Shown: positions 24,501 to 39,500, numbered from the stretch's first letter. The stretch is 64,000 bases of DNA from Dicaeum eximium (GCA_013396995.1 VWZP01006003.1:1585213-1649212); one strand, 5' to 3'. Notes: generated by a model from the sequence alone, not told the origin. Translations and numbers: made by a program.

Positions 24501-27500
24501 CAGCTGCCATCCCATGACTTACTAGAGAAGGCTATAACCTTCTAAGTGGTTACTCTGTTCAATTTTGATTTCTATCTCCATGCTGAAAAATCACCTAAAG
24601 TAATCATGGCTGTCTTACCATCCTTCAGACACTGCGTTGCTGTGGACACTGGCCCAGTAACCGCTGTTGATGCTACTGAGGGCACAGACTGCAGGTTCAA
24701 GGAGGAAAACAAAATAAATTAAAATACTTAGCAGTTTCATTGAATGCCAACAAATCCAACATACTGCATATTACATAATTTTTTTGCTTCCAACAAGGAC
24801 AAAGTATGACCCATGAAAAGTCAAACACAAGACAAGAGATTTTACAGGCCTTATAACCCTGAGGCTGTGAGCAGATCATCTCTTGGCCTGTGCAGAAATA
24901 ATGCATAGACACGTGGATTGTCAGTCATTGTCTTCATTCAGTATCCAAAGCTCTTTAATAGAAGCTTTTAAGATTTCAGATCCACGCTTGAAACAGCCCT
25001 CCCAAATCAAGACTGACATATCACATATTGCTTTTTTAGTGCTCTTTCCCCTTATTCCACAGTCACTTCCATTTCTAGTTTGGTGACATCACCAGAAAAG
25101 TTTGAATAACAACTAATACCAAAAACAGCCTCAGGAAATTACGTAATCTATTGCAATATCCAGACTTTCCCGATTTTGGTTGACTTAATCTCACAAACTG
25201 GAAGATGACTCTGAATTTTTATTTTTAAAAGTCTAAATACTGGTGTAGTGATATTAAAGGCAGTGACCTAAAGTCACGACTTTGACTAAACACTGAGGTT
25301 TTTCAACTCTACTAAACTGCCAACACTGCAAACATACACAGGCAGGAGCAGATGTCACTGGGACGGTCTCTGGACTAAGGGTTCTTCTCAGTTGAGCATC
25401 CAGATCTTCCAGTGGCTGTTGGGACTGAAAAAGGAAAGAGTAAAACCGTGTCCCAGCTCAGGAAAAACAAAAGCATTGTTGAGAAACAGACATATTTAAT
25501 ACTAAAATTTAAAACACTCAACAAAGCTTCCATATTTCCATCAAGCTTCCTTCCTACACATTTAGATTTAACATGTATAGCACAGTAAGTCTGGAAGAAG
25601 CTGATGCAACATATTTGTTTAAAAACAACAAAACAGGAAAATTAACTGGAACTTGAAAAAAAAAAAAAGAAGAAAAAGCTTCACAACACCACTCAAAAGC
25701 AATCAACCAAGAAAAAACCCTCAACCCACAAATTCCCTCAGAGAGGCTATATAGATGGATTGACTTGAAAAGCATGGAAAGGGGCAGAATCTTTCAAGTA
25801 TGCTTATTACTTAGATTTCAGCTGCTTCAGTTAGAATACGAGATGGTTTTCAAACTTGGCCAGTTGGATTGGGGAGAGGAAGAGAAGCAGAATATTTTAC
25901 CTAAAAATATCTTGAAGGTAAAAAAGTCCCTAAGTCTCAAAATTATTAAATTTGGGCCATGCCCGTAAGATATGTTGAAAGAAGAATGTATTGTCAGATA
26001 CCATTAAGTTGCAATTCTGACCCTACAGAACAGAAATTTTCATCCAAAGTTTAGCATTATTAATATTTCCAAGTATTTTACATAAAAACAAAAGCAGTGT
26101 CTGTTTTTAAAACTGAAGTGGAGACCACAACAATATAAAAATACTACTTTCCACTGGAAGTTAGAGGTACACAACAGCATAAAGATGCTGTCAACATGTT
26201 GCCAGGATAACATTCTTCCTGACCTGCGGATTGCAAAACAAAACAAAAAACAATAAAGCCTGTACCAATACCATTATACAAAAAAAAGATGGAGACGTCT
26301 ATGACTCCATTCAGAAATCCAACTGTTTAGTGACAAGTGAGTTAATTTAATCCAACACTGTAAAATAAAGGGGACATGTCACCTGAAATACTAAGTAATT
26401 CTCATCGCTTATGCTCACAAAAAGATATTTGCTTCAAGTAAACAAATGGCTATCAGAATGATCAGGAAATAAAGATTTCCTTATGGAACAAGGGGACCAA
26501 AATGAAGCTTGAGAGATTAATCTAAATACACTTTAAAAAGCAATTAAGGAATAAATAGAACAGGTATTTAAGACTATGGAACAGACTGTTCAAAACTGGT
26601 CTTGAGATGACGTGTACTCTGTCTGCAAATTACAAGTCTGCTACTAAGGAAAGGGAAAAGGTTGTGTAATCACCAACTAGTGACAGAAGCAGCACAGAAG
26701 GCAAGCCTATCTACTTTAAGACAAGCCAGTAATTTTCCAGATAGTATTATATATAATATTATATATGTGATAGCAGCAAATGCTCTGAACAGTCAATTAG
26801 ATTTGATCCAGTTGGTCTCCTCCAATTTTGTCTCATTCCTAGACTATCCTTCTGAGTTCAAATGAGAAGTGAAATTCAGTAAGTTGTTTGCAAAGGACAA
26901 GAAGCAAGGGATCTATATTTGTGAGTCTTCCATGCTACAAATCCTGCCAGAAATACCTATGACAAACAGGAAGCAGCCTTTTGCAGTGGTACCGTGGCTT
27001 GAGTCATAGAAGTGGTTACAAGTGCTTTTGAGCTTAGGGGAAAATACTACTAATATACTCAGTTTCCAGCAATGAAGGGGACTGTGAACTCCATATGACT
27101 GATTTTAACTAGGTGTCTCCTGATCCATCTGATACCTGACCATGGGAAGAATGCAGGTAAGAATTATCATCAAATTGTTGTGGTCTTCTCTTCAGTAAAA
27201 CCATGCTTCAGAAAGAACTGACTAAAAGAGATAAACCAGCTACTGCCCCTGAAGTCAGGGGAAAAAACAAGTGGTTTTTTCTTGCTCAGTTTGGAGAAAG
27301 AAGATACCCATTTCCTTGCTACACACAGGGCAGGAATATGGCTTATGGCTCTAAGATCAAGATGTAAAAATGAGCTACTTTTAGAAAATAATTCAGTTGA
27401 ATAAGCCTTTTTCCTCCAGCTTCAGATGTCATCTGCCTTAGTTGTACAAACCACACAAAACCACAGACTGGGTCAGGCTAGAAGGGACCACAGTGGTCAT

Positions 27501-30500
27501 CTGCTCCCACCTCCCTGCTTGAGCAGGGCCATCCCAGAGCACATGGTACAGCATTGCATCCAGCTGGTTGCTGGATATCTCCAAAAAAGAGAGACCCCAC
27601 ACCCTCTCTGGACAATCTGTTGTGGTGCTTGGTCACCTGAACAGGAAAGAACTTCTTCCTCATGGTCAGGTGGAACTTCTGTGCATCAGTTTCTGCCCAT
27701 TGCTTCTTGTTCTATTGCTTGGCACCACCATTTATACACAAAATATCCCAGCTAACTATTGTATACAAGGACAGAAGCTAAGCAGGGGAAGCCACTACTG
27801 CATTTCAAGTCATGTTTATGATAAGGAACTTCAAACACTTGTTGAAAATCTTAAAGCCTAGTGAAATCAGAATGCAGCAATAATCACAAAATAAACGAAG
27901 AAAAAAAAACAAAAAACAAACAAAAAAACCCCAAAACCACACAAAACAAAACAACAAACAACCAAACAAAAGGCAATCAACAAAAGAAACAACCAAACCC
28001 CAAAACCTTATAAGGAATTCACAAAGGCAATTTTACATTTTCAAAGACATTTCATGGCAATATATGGTTTTTCATATTATTTTCCTATTATATTATTTTC
28101 AAGAAGAAAACAGGTTCAAGTTTTATGCACAGACTCCGCTATATTATATATATATATTTTTTTTTAATTTCAAATTCAGATTAACACACTAAAACCCCTA
28201 AGCCTGATTAGGCACTGGGTACAGCACCCCAAAGGGCAAGCTGCACAGAACCATAGAATGGTTTGAGTTGGAAAGGACTTTAAAGATCATCCAGTTCCAA
28301 TGCCCTGCCATGGGCAGGGACACCTTTTACTAGACTACTTACACCCAGTGCTGAAGCCACTCAGGCTACTGCTACAATTACACAAAAGGGGTTACTCAGT
28401 CAAAAGAAAAGAAAACCAAGAACATTAATAACATGCAATGGAGAGTTTAATTGAAACATGCTCTCTGAAGGGAAAAGAAGCAGATAAAATCTGCCAAGTT
28501 GTGCAGCACCTGAGTTAGTGAAGGTCCTGGAAAAGGTGGCAGCTGCTCACTGGATGGAGTGCCAGCCGGAAGGTCAGAACCTATTGGTAGCACCTATGGA
28601 TAACGAAGAGGAAACGCGCGTCCATCAGACATGGAACAACAGAAAGATCAGATACCAACCTACAGTCAGTCATGTCATGTAACAGAAGCCTTAATTTCTT
28701 TTTTTTAGAGAATTCCTTCCTGGACAGTTAGCATAGAGTCTTTAGGGACTTTTGCAACCAAACCAGGGAAAGTTTGCTTTGTTTTTATTTTATAATCCAG
28801 ATTATCCTTGAACGGCCACAACTTCCAGTTTAAACAAGCTGTAGTATCCTGGAACAAAGTATCTTGGGGATATTATTTCCAAGCCTGGAAGAAATGCTAA
28901 AATAATTCTTCCAAGAAGCTTAATTTCTAAAATGGTGCAAGAATGTACTCAGTCTCCTTACAACAGATCTATGTTAACTGTCCATTAGAAACTGCAAGCT
29001 GCATGCTTCCAGCAAATTGCTCCAAGCAACATGACTGGAGAACAGGAACTGTCGGTGCCTGAGGATGTCTCCACTTGTTGAGAAACAGATTTGTAGAGTT
29101 CTCACACCAATCTTTTGATCTGTCACTTCTTTTTGAGCCTGAAGGGTGTTGATGACCCACAGAAGGTGATTAGGCCATGCAGCTGGGTAGGGGGAAGTCA
29201 TCCAGGTTATGTGGAAGAGGTTAGAGAGACTCGAAAGGTTAGAAGGAGGCATCAAAGCCCCCTCACCAGGTCAGACAGCACATTCCAGTTAGTCATTTCC
29301 ACTGTTAGGGAAGTGGGAAGTTCTAGGAATTAAGCAACCCATTACACAATTTGCAGTTCTTATTCTCAGCTGTCATCTTGAGGTTTGACAGTGCCCATGA
29401 AGGGTGAGTGCACACACAGCCTCGTGAGTGACAGCACTGGCCAGCACACCGCCCCTGTACAGCTATGAGCTCTGCAGGACAGGGCACAGGCCACAGTCTG
29501 CTCCAGAGCCACTTCTGGCCTGCAGTGTGTTACCACAGCTCAAACTAATGCCTCAGATTGCAGGAGTAGCTGCCCACTGATGATGCACTCCCAGAGTTAT
29601 CTATCCTCCCAATAACATTTCAGCAGGAACTAGGCAGAGTTGCATTAGCTCAACTTTTTTGTGCAGCAGGAACACATGTGAGGATGTTACCTGGTCTGAG
29701 GCATGATGAATTTTTAAACTGCGGTAATTTCATAATTAGTTTATAAATAAGAGGCAAAACATACTTTAAATACATTTGTAAGACAAGCTGAAACACATTT
29801 AAGCCTGTCTGCCCTAAACAAAATAAATACACAGACACAGAGTCTAGCAAACCCCAGAGGACCAAAGCAATAAGCTCCTCAATGCTCAGCAACAGCACAA
29901 AGTGAAACTAAAATTAAGTTTCGTAAAAAAAAAAAAATATATAAATGAAAACTTCAGAAAAAAGGTAGGATTTATACGACTGACAATCAAAAATCCTAGA
30001 ACATTTATTACATTTAAACCAAAGTCTTTGTAATTACAGGTTTGCAATTAGCAATTTTCTAACTGCTCCAACTGTTCCTGAATGAATATCAGTTCCCATT
30101 TTTTTCCAATATTTCTTTTCTAATTTTCAATTTCATTGAAATATTAATGGATGCCTTTGTGTCTAGATTTCCTTATCAACTTTTCTGACACATATTCCCA
30201 CTCTTCCATAGCAGAGATTTTCTACTGTCTTTGACTACAAAGAGTACATGGGAAAGACTACTAATGAATGGAGATGCTGGGAGCATTGGCTCAGCCTGAA
30301 TTGGCCTGAAACTGGTTACTATCAAGGCTGGCTAAAGACAACCAACACAAAGTGTTGATGAGTACAAAAAAACATTACAAAAAGACACAAAAAGAAGCGA
30401 GTTAAAATTTTTGGTTTGTTAAATATATGAAAGTTTCTTCAATCTATTTCAATTTAAAGGCTACCTTTCCATTTAAGGAAAGGACTACCAAAATAGTTTA

Positions 30501-33500
30501 AAATACTGAAATGTGCTGTGTCCCCACACAGGCAGACATTTAAAAGAAAATCTCACATATTGATCTATCTGGTTGGTGAGCAGGTAATAACATCCACAGC
30601 ACCTCTCAAGTTGTTAGTGTGAGCCATTATTTCTTTGTCAAAGTGTTTTGCTTGTAGAGCATGAGTCAGTAAACAAAAAAAAAAGAAGCTGTTGTTTTCA
30701 GGTATCTTTTAAATTTCTCAAAATCCTGCTCTCATAAATCTAACCTTTGAAATAAAAACAGTATCCAGGTATCAAATAATAGGAGAGAACTTTAAAAAAA
30801 AAAAACCAAACAAGCTTCATCAGTCAGGTTCACCCTTGACTGTAAGGAACAGGTTCATGACAGGAAGCAAAAATATGCCATCTCAAATCCACCACTTCAT
30901 TAAATATACAACCAACCATCTCAGTCTAGTGGTCAAGTACAAGATAAAAAGCTATTTAAAGCAAGACATCCAAGTTCTATTTGAAAAAATCAGTATATAA
31001 AAAAAAACCCCAAACAAACACAAAAAGCAAACCACAGTTGCTTCAATCTTTGTAGTTTAAGAACAGAAACTAACAGTGACGTGAGAGACATCACTCAGAA
31101 GCATAAAACAGATTTGGACTTTTTTTTCCCCATTAGGGACAAAATAGAACACCTATTGGGACACACAAAAACAACCAGAGCATAAACCTTTCAATACTAC
31201 AATAAATGAAGAAACTTCTTCCCGAATAAATATTTTGCTTTACAAAAAAGGATCCTGCCCAAGAAGGCTATTTCCTGCAAGAGTTGAACATTCACACTGA
31301 CGCTGCCTTTCTTACCGGTACCCTGCTGAGAGGGGGCTTTGAAGGAGAGGTCCCTGGTTTCACTGTTGCTGTGGCAATGCTGCTTGAGGCCGAGATGTAG
31401 CTGACCGGGGTGATCACTTGCCCAGGAGTGGCAACTGGAGTAAGCACTGGCAAGCCAGTTGGTCCAAGAGGCAAACTGCTTGGAGGTATACAAGTGCTAA
31501 TGGATGTCAGGGGTTTGCTTGGTGCAACAGCAGTGGTTGGGATGCCAGGAACAACTGTTGTTTCCATTACCAGCGAGGTCTCCAGAGACACTGACGGGTG
31601 CGCCGTTCCCACGTTACCGTGCTCGCTGAACAGAGAGCGCAGCTTTTCTTCCAGGGTCTTTATATCATCAATACCAGGGGCTTTAGACTGAGCATCAGCA
31701 TCAGCCTCCAGACAGTGAACATGAGGTTGGTTGGGCAATGGTGCTGGTTGAGGCTGGCTGTGGATCAAAGTCTGCTGTACTGCAGGCAAGTTAGTGACTG
31801 GTTGTGGCAAGACACCAGGTAAGGGAACCTGGGGCAACATGGGTGTTGCACCTGAAATCTGGGGTAGGACAGGTGTTGATGTAATTCCTGATGGAACAAG
31901 TAAAGGATGGATCACTGGCTGAGAGACTGAAGCACATATGCTTGATGCTATTGAGGACGATAAAGGTGCACAGATTGGAAGAGATAAGCCAGCTGCATTG
32001 CAGGGATGTGATTTATCCAGAGAGTGCCCACTCTCAGGTAGTGACTGTGGAGCGCTTACGACTGTCGTTTCTGCCAGACTGGGCACAGAGACACTGCTGC
32101 TGAGCTGGGGAAGCTGCAAAGCCCCGTTCTGAGCCAAAGACAGGGCAACAGACGTCTGTGGTGCTGCCATACTACTCACAATCTGAGGAGCAGACTGAGA
32201 TGTCACAGCTGGTGCAGCAGCACCAACAGCAGTGACACCAGGAACTTGGGCAGATGGCAGTACCGAAGACGACGGTGTGCTGATACTGGGAGCAATGTCT
32301 GCAGTCACTGGTTGAACAGGCTGGGACGTGGCAGATAAGGAGAAAGAAGCAGGGGCGCTCACACTGGAAGCGACACCAGTCGATTGCTGTCCAGATTGTG
32401 AAGCTGGAGGTGGAGAAATAGAGCTTGGCACACTCGTGCTTGGTGCAACTCCAACAGCTGCATTTTCTGAAGGCAAAATAACAGACCCTGGAAGAGAAAC
32501 ACCAGTGCTGGAGGAAACAGATACTGAAGAAGTAGCCACAGATGCAGGAGCTGCACTACTGCCCGCCATGGTAGAAACTGTAGTTGGGAATGGTGGTACT
32601 GTTTGATTGAACACTGGAGGAGCTGTGCTAGGTCCTTCTGTCATCTGAGCATGCCCCAACTCAGAGAAAGCTTGCTGCAAGCTCAGTGATGATGCTGAGT
32701 GGGAGAGATTCATTCCAGGACCATGTACAGGAGATGCTGCAACTGGAAGAAAAGAAAATTATCAGTCCACCTGAAAAAGTTCATTACAGTATTATTGTTT
32801 ATGGCTAGACTAAGACCACATTTACTTCTTAGCATTAAAAAAACCCCAACAAACCAAACAAAAAAAAAACCCACAACAAAACACACAAATCCAGGTGTAT
32901 ATTAAAATACAGCATTAAGGTTTCAGAGTCTTGCAGATAGCTCATCAGTTGATGAGCAGTTTTCCTCCAAGAATCCTGCATGCTATGACCCAAATTATGG
33001 TCACCTCTTCCCAGCACAGACAGTTCCCTGTTTCCCCACATACTTTGAGAGGTCTTCAGGAACAGTTTAGTTAACTAACATCTCAGTTTTGATGAACATT
33101 TCTTAGGCATCAGCTTTTAAGAGTCTGGACAACTCACCCATATCTGAAGTTTCGCTTCCTCCAAAAACACCAGATGTGAAAAAACCCTGTTCTTTCAATC
33201 GGTTCTCGGGGACGGGGCTGACAATGAACCGTCTTCCGGCAGAATGAACAACCTGGGTAAAGGAGCTAGAGGGAACCCCTAAACAAAAAGAAGGTGGATG
33301 TTTAGTGACACAGGGTTGCAACTAAATACATAACCTGCAATATGGAATGTGCACTCCATCATACAAAATAAAAAACTTGGCTGCACCCATCCGCTGAAAC
33401 AGAAAAAGGTAACTGTTGAAAAAAATCACAAAAGACTTACCTATTCTTTGTGGCATGGAAGATGTAGGATCTGGCTGTTTGAACTCTAATTTCTGTAAAG

Positions 33501-36500
33501 TAAGATAAAATTTAAACTTCTATTCTGAAACAGAAACCCACAAGATAGTTCTTAAAATACTAGCTTACTGAAATGTGGGCATTTAAAGGAAGCAGTACCT
33601 GGGACCCAAGCACCATCACCAAACTAGAGGAATTCTGCCCAGATAAATGTCACCTACAGTGTTTTTAGAGACTCTCAGCTTAGTGACTGTCAATGTAACA
33701 AATTGATCCAAAAATTATTTTGGAAATCCAACTGATTTCCTTAAACATCCAACAGATAAATGGATGTTCCAAACTAGTTCTGGGTGCAATTAAGGCAGAG
33801 ATTCAGGAAATGTCACCACTTCCAGCACCCAGGAAACAGTTTCAAAACCTGTGTTTCCTAACCGAGCTATTCAATCTCTTAGTACTTCACTGGGTGGAGG
33901 ACCTGAGACCAGGCTCTCAGTGTTTAGTGAGCAGCACAGGGTTGGGGTTTTACTGTCCTACCTCACAATAATCTCAAATCCAATCTCAATCCATGCTTAA
34001 ATCAGCATTTAAGACTATCTGTTTAGTAGACTGTTAGGAGATTCAGCAGCTTCGGAAGTCTTCAAACACATCAAAAACTGAGAGTTCTGTTATTTAGCTT
34101 TCTAACTTAATTTTAGGCACTCGCTCTGATATGAAGCTTTCTCTTTTTGTCTTTTAATTATTGATCTTTGCTATCTCTCATGACAGGAAGTTTCTGTTTC
34201 TATCTAGCTCTACTCACAAAACCATACCACCCAAAATGGAAAACACCAACAGCTGAGGCAGTCTGTCCTTCACGTACCTGTGACCCTGGGAAGAAGCCAT
34301 CCTCTTTTGTCCGCATACTCTCCAACCCCTGATCCCCTTCGGGCTCCACGCTTGCATCCTCACTTAGCATTTCATCTGCTTTCTCAATAATTTCTCGTAC
34401 CTGTTCTACAAATGAGTCTCGCTCTGTTGCTAAAATAAACTCATTCTGCACCTGTAAAAGAACAAAGCAACATTCATTTTCCACAAACAATTTCAAAACA
34501 ATATATTGAATAACTACAATCTACTCTTGGTGGCGATGTTTGTCTTCCCTTTGCCATTCTTCTGAACAAGATAAAAGTGGTGACACCTTAGAGAAAAACA
34601 ATAGTTTCTCAAATTATCTCCAGTGCAGAAGTGTGTGCCCTGGTTTGATCTTTGCTGTGGAACAACATTCAATCTCACTTCATCAAATTGTCACCTCAAT
34701 CTTTGCTTAGCACAGGGAAATTTAAAATTAGCAGCCTTATCTTACTGCAATTCCTCCTGTCTAATGAATGCAATGAGCATTAAGAGACACATTTAAAGAG
34801 AACTATAACACAAAAGAAATTGAAAATTCTGAATTGCAAGATGTCTTCTGTGTCTCTCTTTCCACGCCATATGCAACTTCTCCTCTATGCAGGTTGCACA
34901 TCACTGATTTAAAGTCTGCCTGTGATACATAAAAGCCAGTATGAATTATGTTCCAAATACAGGGAGAGGAAGATTGCTCAGCCTGTCTAGTTCCAATACA
35001 TTGTATTGCTTTATGAAAATAACTTCTCTTGCTTATGTTGGATAAAACTAGTTAAAACAAGTACACTTGGTAGTTAGAAAGATATTCTTGATTTGGTCTA
35101 ACACATGAGAGTATTCTGTCTCCTGAAATTATGCATGGCAAAACTCACAGAGACAGCCTATGAAACAGAAGTAAAGCTGTCAGCCACAGAGTCTCTGCTG
35201 GAAAAGAGAGATAAAGTGCCTTAGAGGAAAAGCTTGAGACTCTGCTTTTACATCAAATTCCTGGGATGCTGGTTCAAGAAAAGCAAAGTCAGGCATGATG
35301 TGCTTGTATCAACCTTTGCAATGGAGAATACTAGTAAAAGAAATCTTCAGTACTTTCAGTTTAGGACAAACAGGCAACTATATGGGGTATGCCTAACAGT
35401 ATCATGATTAAAAGGAAACAAAGTCTTGCAATCTAAAGTTTGCTCAATATTCAACAAGGAACCAGTGAGCACAATGTTCCAGATTCAGATGTTTAAGTTA
35501 GGTTGCACACTTTTAACTGTGTGACTGCATTTTGGATGCTAAGTTCACCCATTTTGCTTCTACTCATATTCAAATATTTGGGGGTTTTGTTGCTTGGAGA
35601 GTGTTTGTGTCTTAGTTTTGGTTTTGCTTGTTTAGTTTTTGTAAATCAAACATACCCTTATTTCTCCATAGGATTGCTTTAGGTTTAAGGTGAAGAAAGA
35701 CATGTGTGTACTCTCCATATTTCCTGGCACACGACCTCATGCTACTGACTGTGCTAATATATGCACTTAGGCAAGAACCAACTTCTTCCTCTTCCTCAGA
35801 AAGCCACTAGTGGCAGAGAGTTTCTTCCACATCACTGGTTTGGTTCCTTTTGACAAGTACAAATCCAGCACACACCAATTCAGACTCTGCCACCTCTCTA
35901 AGCAAAAGATAATCACTGCACAAGTGCCCAAGAAGCTGGCAAAAGATACTGTGTTTTGTCATCCGCCTGCCCACTTCAGTAACACTAAAACCATCTTAGG
36001 CTCATTTAGACTGTACCAGACCAAAAATAAGAGTTTAAATTAAATAAAATAAATGCGGATTCTATTCTATGCTACTCAATACCCTTATTTAAATGTTTTG
36101 CTATAGGACAAAGTCTAAAAGTCAAGAGCAGCATCAGTCACTCTGTACGTTAAAAAACCAAAATGCAATTCTACTTTCTTACTTTAAAGGCAAAATCTTC
36201 TCATTTTAATTGACAACAATGGTGAAACGCTTGAAGAATAAGATGATCTAGCAATGCCTGCTTTTAGAGAAACAAACAATTTTTTTAACCTGGCACTTCC
36301 ACAAGGTTGCTTGCAGTTTTGAAAATGTCAGATTGAAAAAAAAAAAAAACAACCAACCAAAAAACCAGAAGCGGTTTTTTTACTTGACAGAAACCTCAAT
36401 TCTAAGATAAAAACTGACACAAATTTTCATGTGACTTGTGCGTGCAACATTAATTAATAATCAGACTGCTAAACCACTCTGTGCCAAATTTCTAGCTGTG

Positions 36501-39500
36501 GTTGTGTACCAATAAGGTGAACACACACCATGCTACATGGAGACCAATACTAAATCATAAACAAAAAAAACCAAGTGACTGAAGTCTTCATTTCTAAAAT
36601 ATACCTTACCATAATTGTAGCTATTTCCTCAGGGTTATCACCATCCAAATCAAATTTGAAAGTAACCATTTTCCGATTGTGTGTCTCCAGCTGGCATTCC
36701 ACTACCCGATCACCTTTGTTTGAAACCTAAAGCAAAGAAAATAATACTTCAAACAAAAAGCACAAGAATCAAAGTTCACTGAGATCCTGAAGTTCACGGA
36801 GACAAACTTAACAGTACTGGTATGTTCTATCTTTCCAGACTAATAAATGGTGCCATGTAGAGCATGATTTTTGTCTGAGGATATATCGAATATTCTGGAA
36901 TAGTCTATGGAACCATTGGTAAGCAAGCAAGCCAATTTTGCCGTATCCAATGCTCCAAAAAGCTCTTAATAGATGCTATTTGGAATTCTTGTAGAGGCTC
37001 AAAAATGCATCATTACTACTGAACTGTCTCTAAAACAAAAAGTACTCACATTTAGAATTCTCAGTTTCGGCCTAGAAGTCTTCTCATGGCGAGAGCGACT
37101 GCGGACAGACCTCCGCATGTGACGTTTTGTTGTCCTCCCTTCGTGCCTTCCACTAGAACTTGGGACATTCTCATTGCCATCACTCAATCCTGAAGCAACA
37201 TCAGAATGTGCACTAGAAACAAAAGGCAACTTCCTGTTAGCATCCATGCATTCCATAACTGCAACAATACTCTTTAACCAACTACATGATATTCTGTTCT
37301 GGGAAGTGGTAGATGTGAGTTCATCATCGAGTAGAGGAAAAGAGTCCTGTCAACACTTTGGGTTGCTTAAATAGAAATTCTAACTATAATTATTTTGCTA
37401 CACCTCTTGCAAGCTAGTTGTGCAAATCTATCTTACGTTTTCAAGCTATTTGGAGTTTAAATTCTGCTTAAGTGCCATAAGGACAAGAAACCTGTCACTT
37501 ATGATCCATTTGACATGACAAATAAAGTTAATCACTACACACAACCTTACTTATTCCCTCCATAAATCACAACCTACTCCACCCTCCATGACCATGTTTT
37601 TCCTCTAGGAACTTCAATTACTCACATCCTCAATAACACTCCCAGTGGAAAAAAATACCCCTGGTGAAAAAATATATCTAAGATTATCCTTCGAAGTATA
37701 ATCTAACACATGAGATTGAAACGCAGTTTGGTGAAAAGAAGCAATGCTCACCTATCCATAGAAGAAGCCAAAGGGGTAGGAGCAGGCTGTGTTGCTGGAA
37801 GAGTCTCTGCAGAAGCAGTCTGTGAGACTCCCTGAGTACCCTATGGATAGAAACCTACAATCAAGAACCCCCCACAAAGAGTACAGTTCCTCTTCAAGCA
37901 GCCAAGTGGTCTTCAGTGTTTCCTCCCAAACCAGTTGTAAAGCTGAAAGCTCTGCCTTTTTAGAAGATTAAACAGCTGGCATCTAGGACAGCTTTAGTTT
38001 ACAAAATACTCTAGAACAAACTGCAGTGAAGCAAAATGTCATCTTAAAATGGGTGAGGAGGAAACCAGCCACACATCCTTTCCTTCTACTGCCACATGTC
38101 ACTACAGCTGGCCATGCAGTCACAGTCTTACTAAGAGAATGTGCAAAAGGCAAGCCAATGCAGAACACAGAGACAATTCCAATTCTCCCTGCAATAACCA
38201 CACTGTAGGGAATAGGCATACTGACAGATTCTCAAAGGCTATCAATTGCAGCTTGTCTCTGGTATGGCAAAAATATTCTACAGTACTAGCAAGAAGTGAA
38301 GTGTTTTACTGCTTTTTGCCTGCAGGATGCACACTCACTTCCCAACAGAACAACCAGTGGCAACAAGGTCCCCACATTGGCATGACATTCTGCTGTAAGA
38401 AAAAGGTAATTTGAAATATTAACTTCCTACTGAAGACAAGCACAGAAGGGATTAGTCCTGCCACAGAGATACACTGTGGCAGGAGTCAAACACCCAGAAC
38501 CTATTGTTACATTATATTCCATATATTTACCTCCACAACTGCCTGCTGTGAGGAGGCAGATGAGGCCTGTTGTGCTAAACTCACAGGAGGCTGGGGCACC
38601 TGAACCTGTCCTCCCAGGCTGCCCATGGAAACTAAAACATTCTGTTCCCCGTAAGGCTGCACAACAGGAGCAAGGTAGCCTGACTGGGCCATTGCATCTG
38701 TGGGCAAGGGAGGGGACAGCACAGCAGAAGGAATGCTGGCAGAGGCCACGGCCGAGGAAGGTGCAACGTTTGAGTCCCCTGGGTATTGCGGTGTCAGCCG
38801 AGATGGGAAGCCCTGTAACAGAAATGAGGGAATCAAGTCAGTTAATCGCAGAGCTAATTAGGAAACAAGACAGTAATAAAAAAAATCAGTTCCAGGGGCA
38901 TGTTCCAACCTTCTGTTCTTGTTCAAGCATTCCCAAAATCTTCCCAAAGAAGTGAAGCAAACTCATGCAGCCAGCATGCAAGTCACCATGCCTGAACAAA
39001 CAAATTCCCACTCACAGTCCCAAGTCTTAGGCAAAACAATCTCCCAACTCTCACCGTTGCCTATATAGCTTAAGATCTTAAAGCCTGAGATTAGAAATGA
39101 GCTTGAATTTTCAGGCTGAACAACTATGGCTCAGATGTTATACAACTACTGCTGATTCTTGAGATTAAATAGCAAAAACACTCTTGTGTTCTTCCTGTCC
39201 TCTTGTAATGAGCTGACCCAGAAACAAGGAACACTTTTATCATTATTCAGGTTGCTACTTTTACAGTGAGTGATCACATAAAGTCGCTGAAGCAGTCTGT
39301 GCCCACCAGTCCAGCAGTTCACAACCAGCATCATGTACTTACGTTCACATCCAAGATCCATGCTGCCTGACTGATTTCTATGAATTCCCTGTCCCACCCC
39401 CTCCCAGACTTTAAATGAAATACTGACATTGTTGAATATGCTGCCATTGATTCTTTCCAACACACATCTTCTATTTTTGAAGTTAAAATTTCTTATTTTC

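Larger units (their letters stand above)
25425..28509. other. WNK1 intron 20
   Basis: AT-rich intron carrying two CR1 copies (about 27371-27728 and 28249-28340). It also has an A/C-rich low-complexity run at about 27895-27990. No further exon is supported. Confidence 0.6.

Noticed and set aside
25340..25424. Donor GTGTAT for WNK1 exon 21, two bases upstream of the chosen one
   Set aside because: It would break the frame with exon 22; the GTATGT donor keeps 29 whole codons.
29115..29333. 72-codon + strand frame in WNK1 intron 19
   Set aside because: No known relatives, no splice sites; consistent with chance.
31410..32606. Several + strand frames of 60-93 codons
   Set aside because: They are shadows of the large WNK1 exon 19 on the minus strand.
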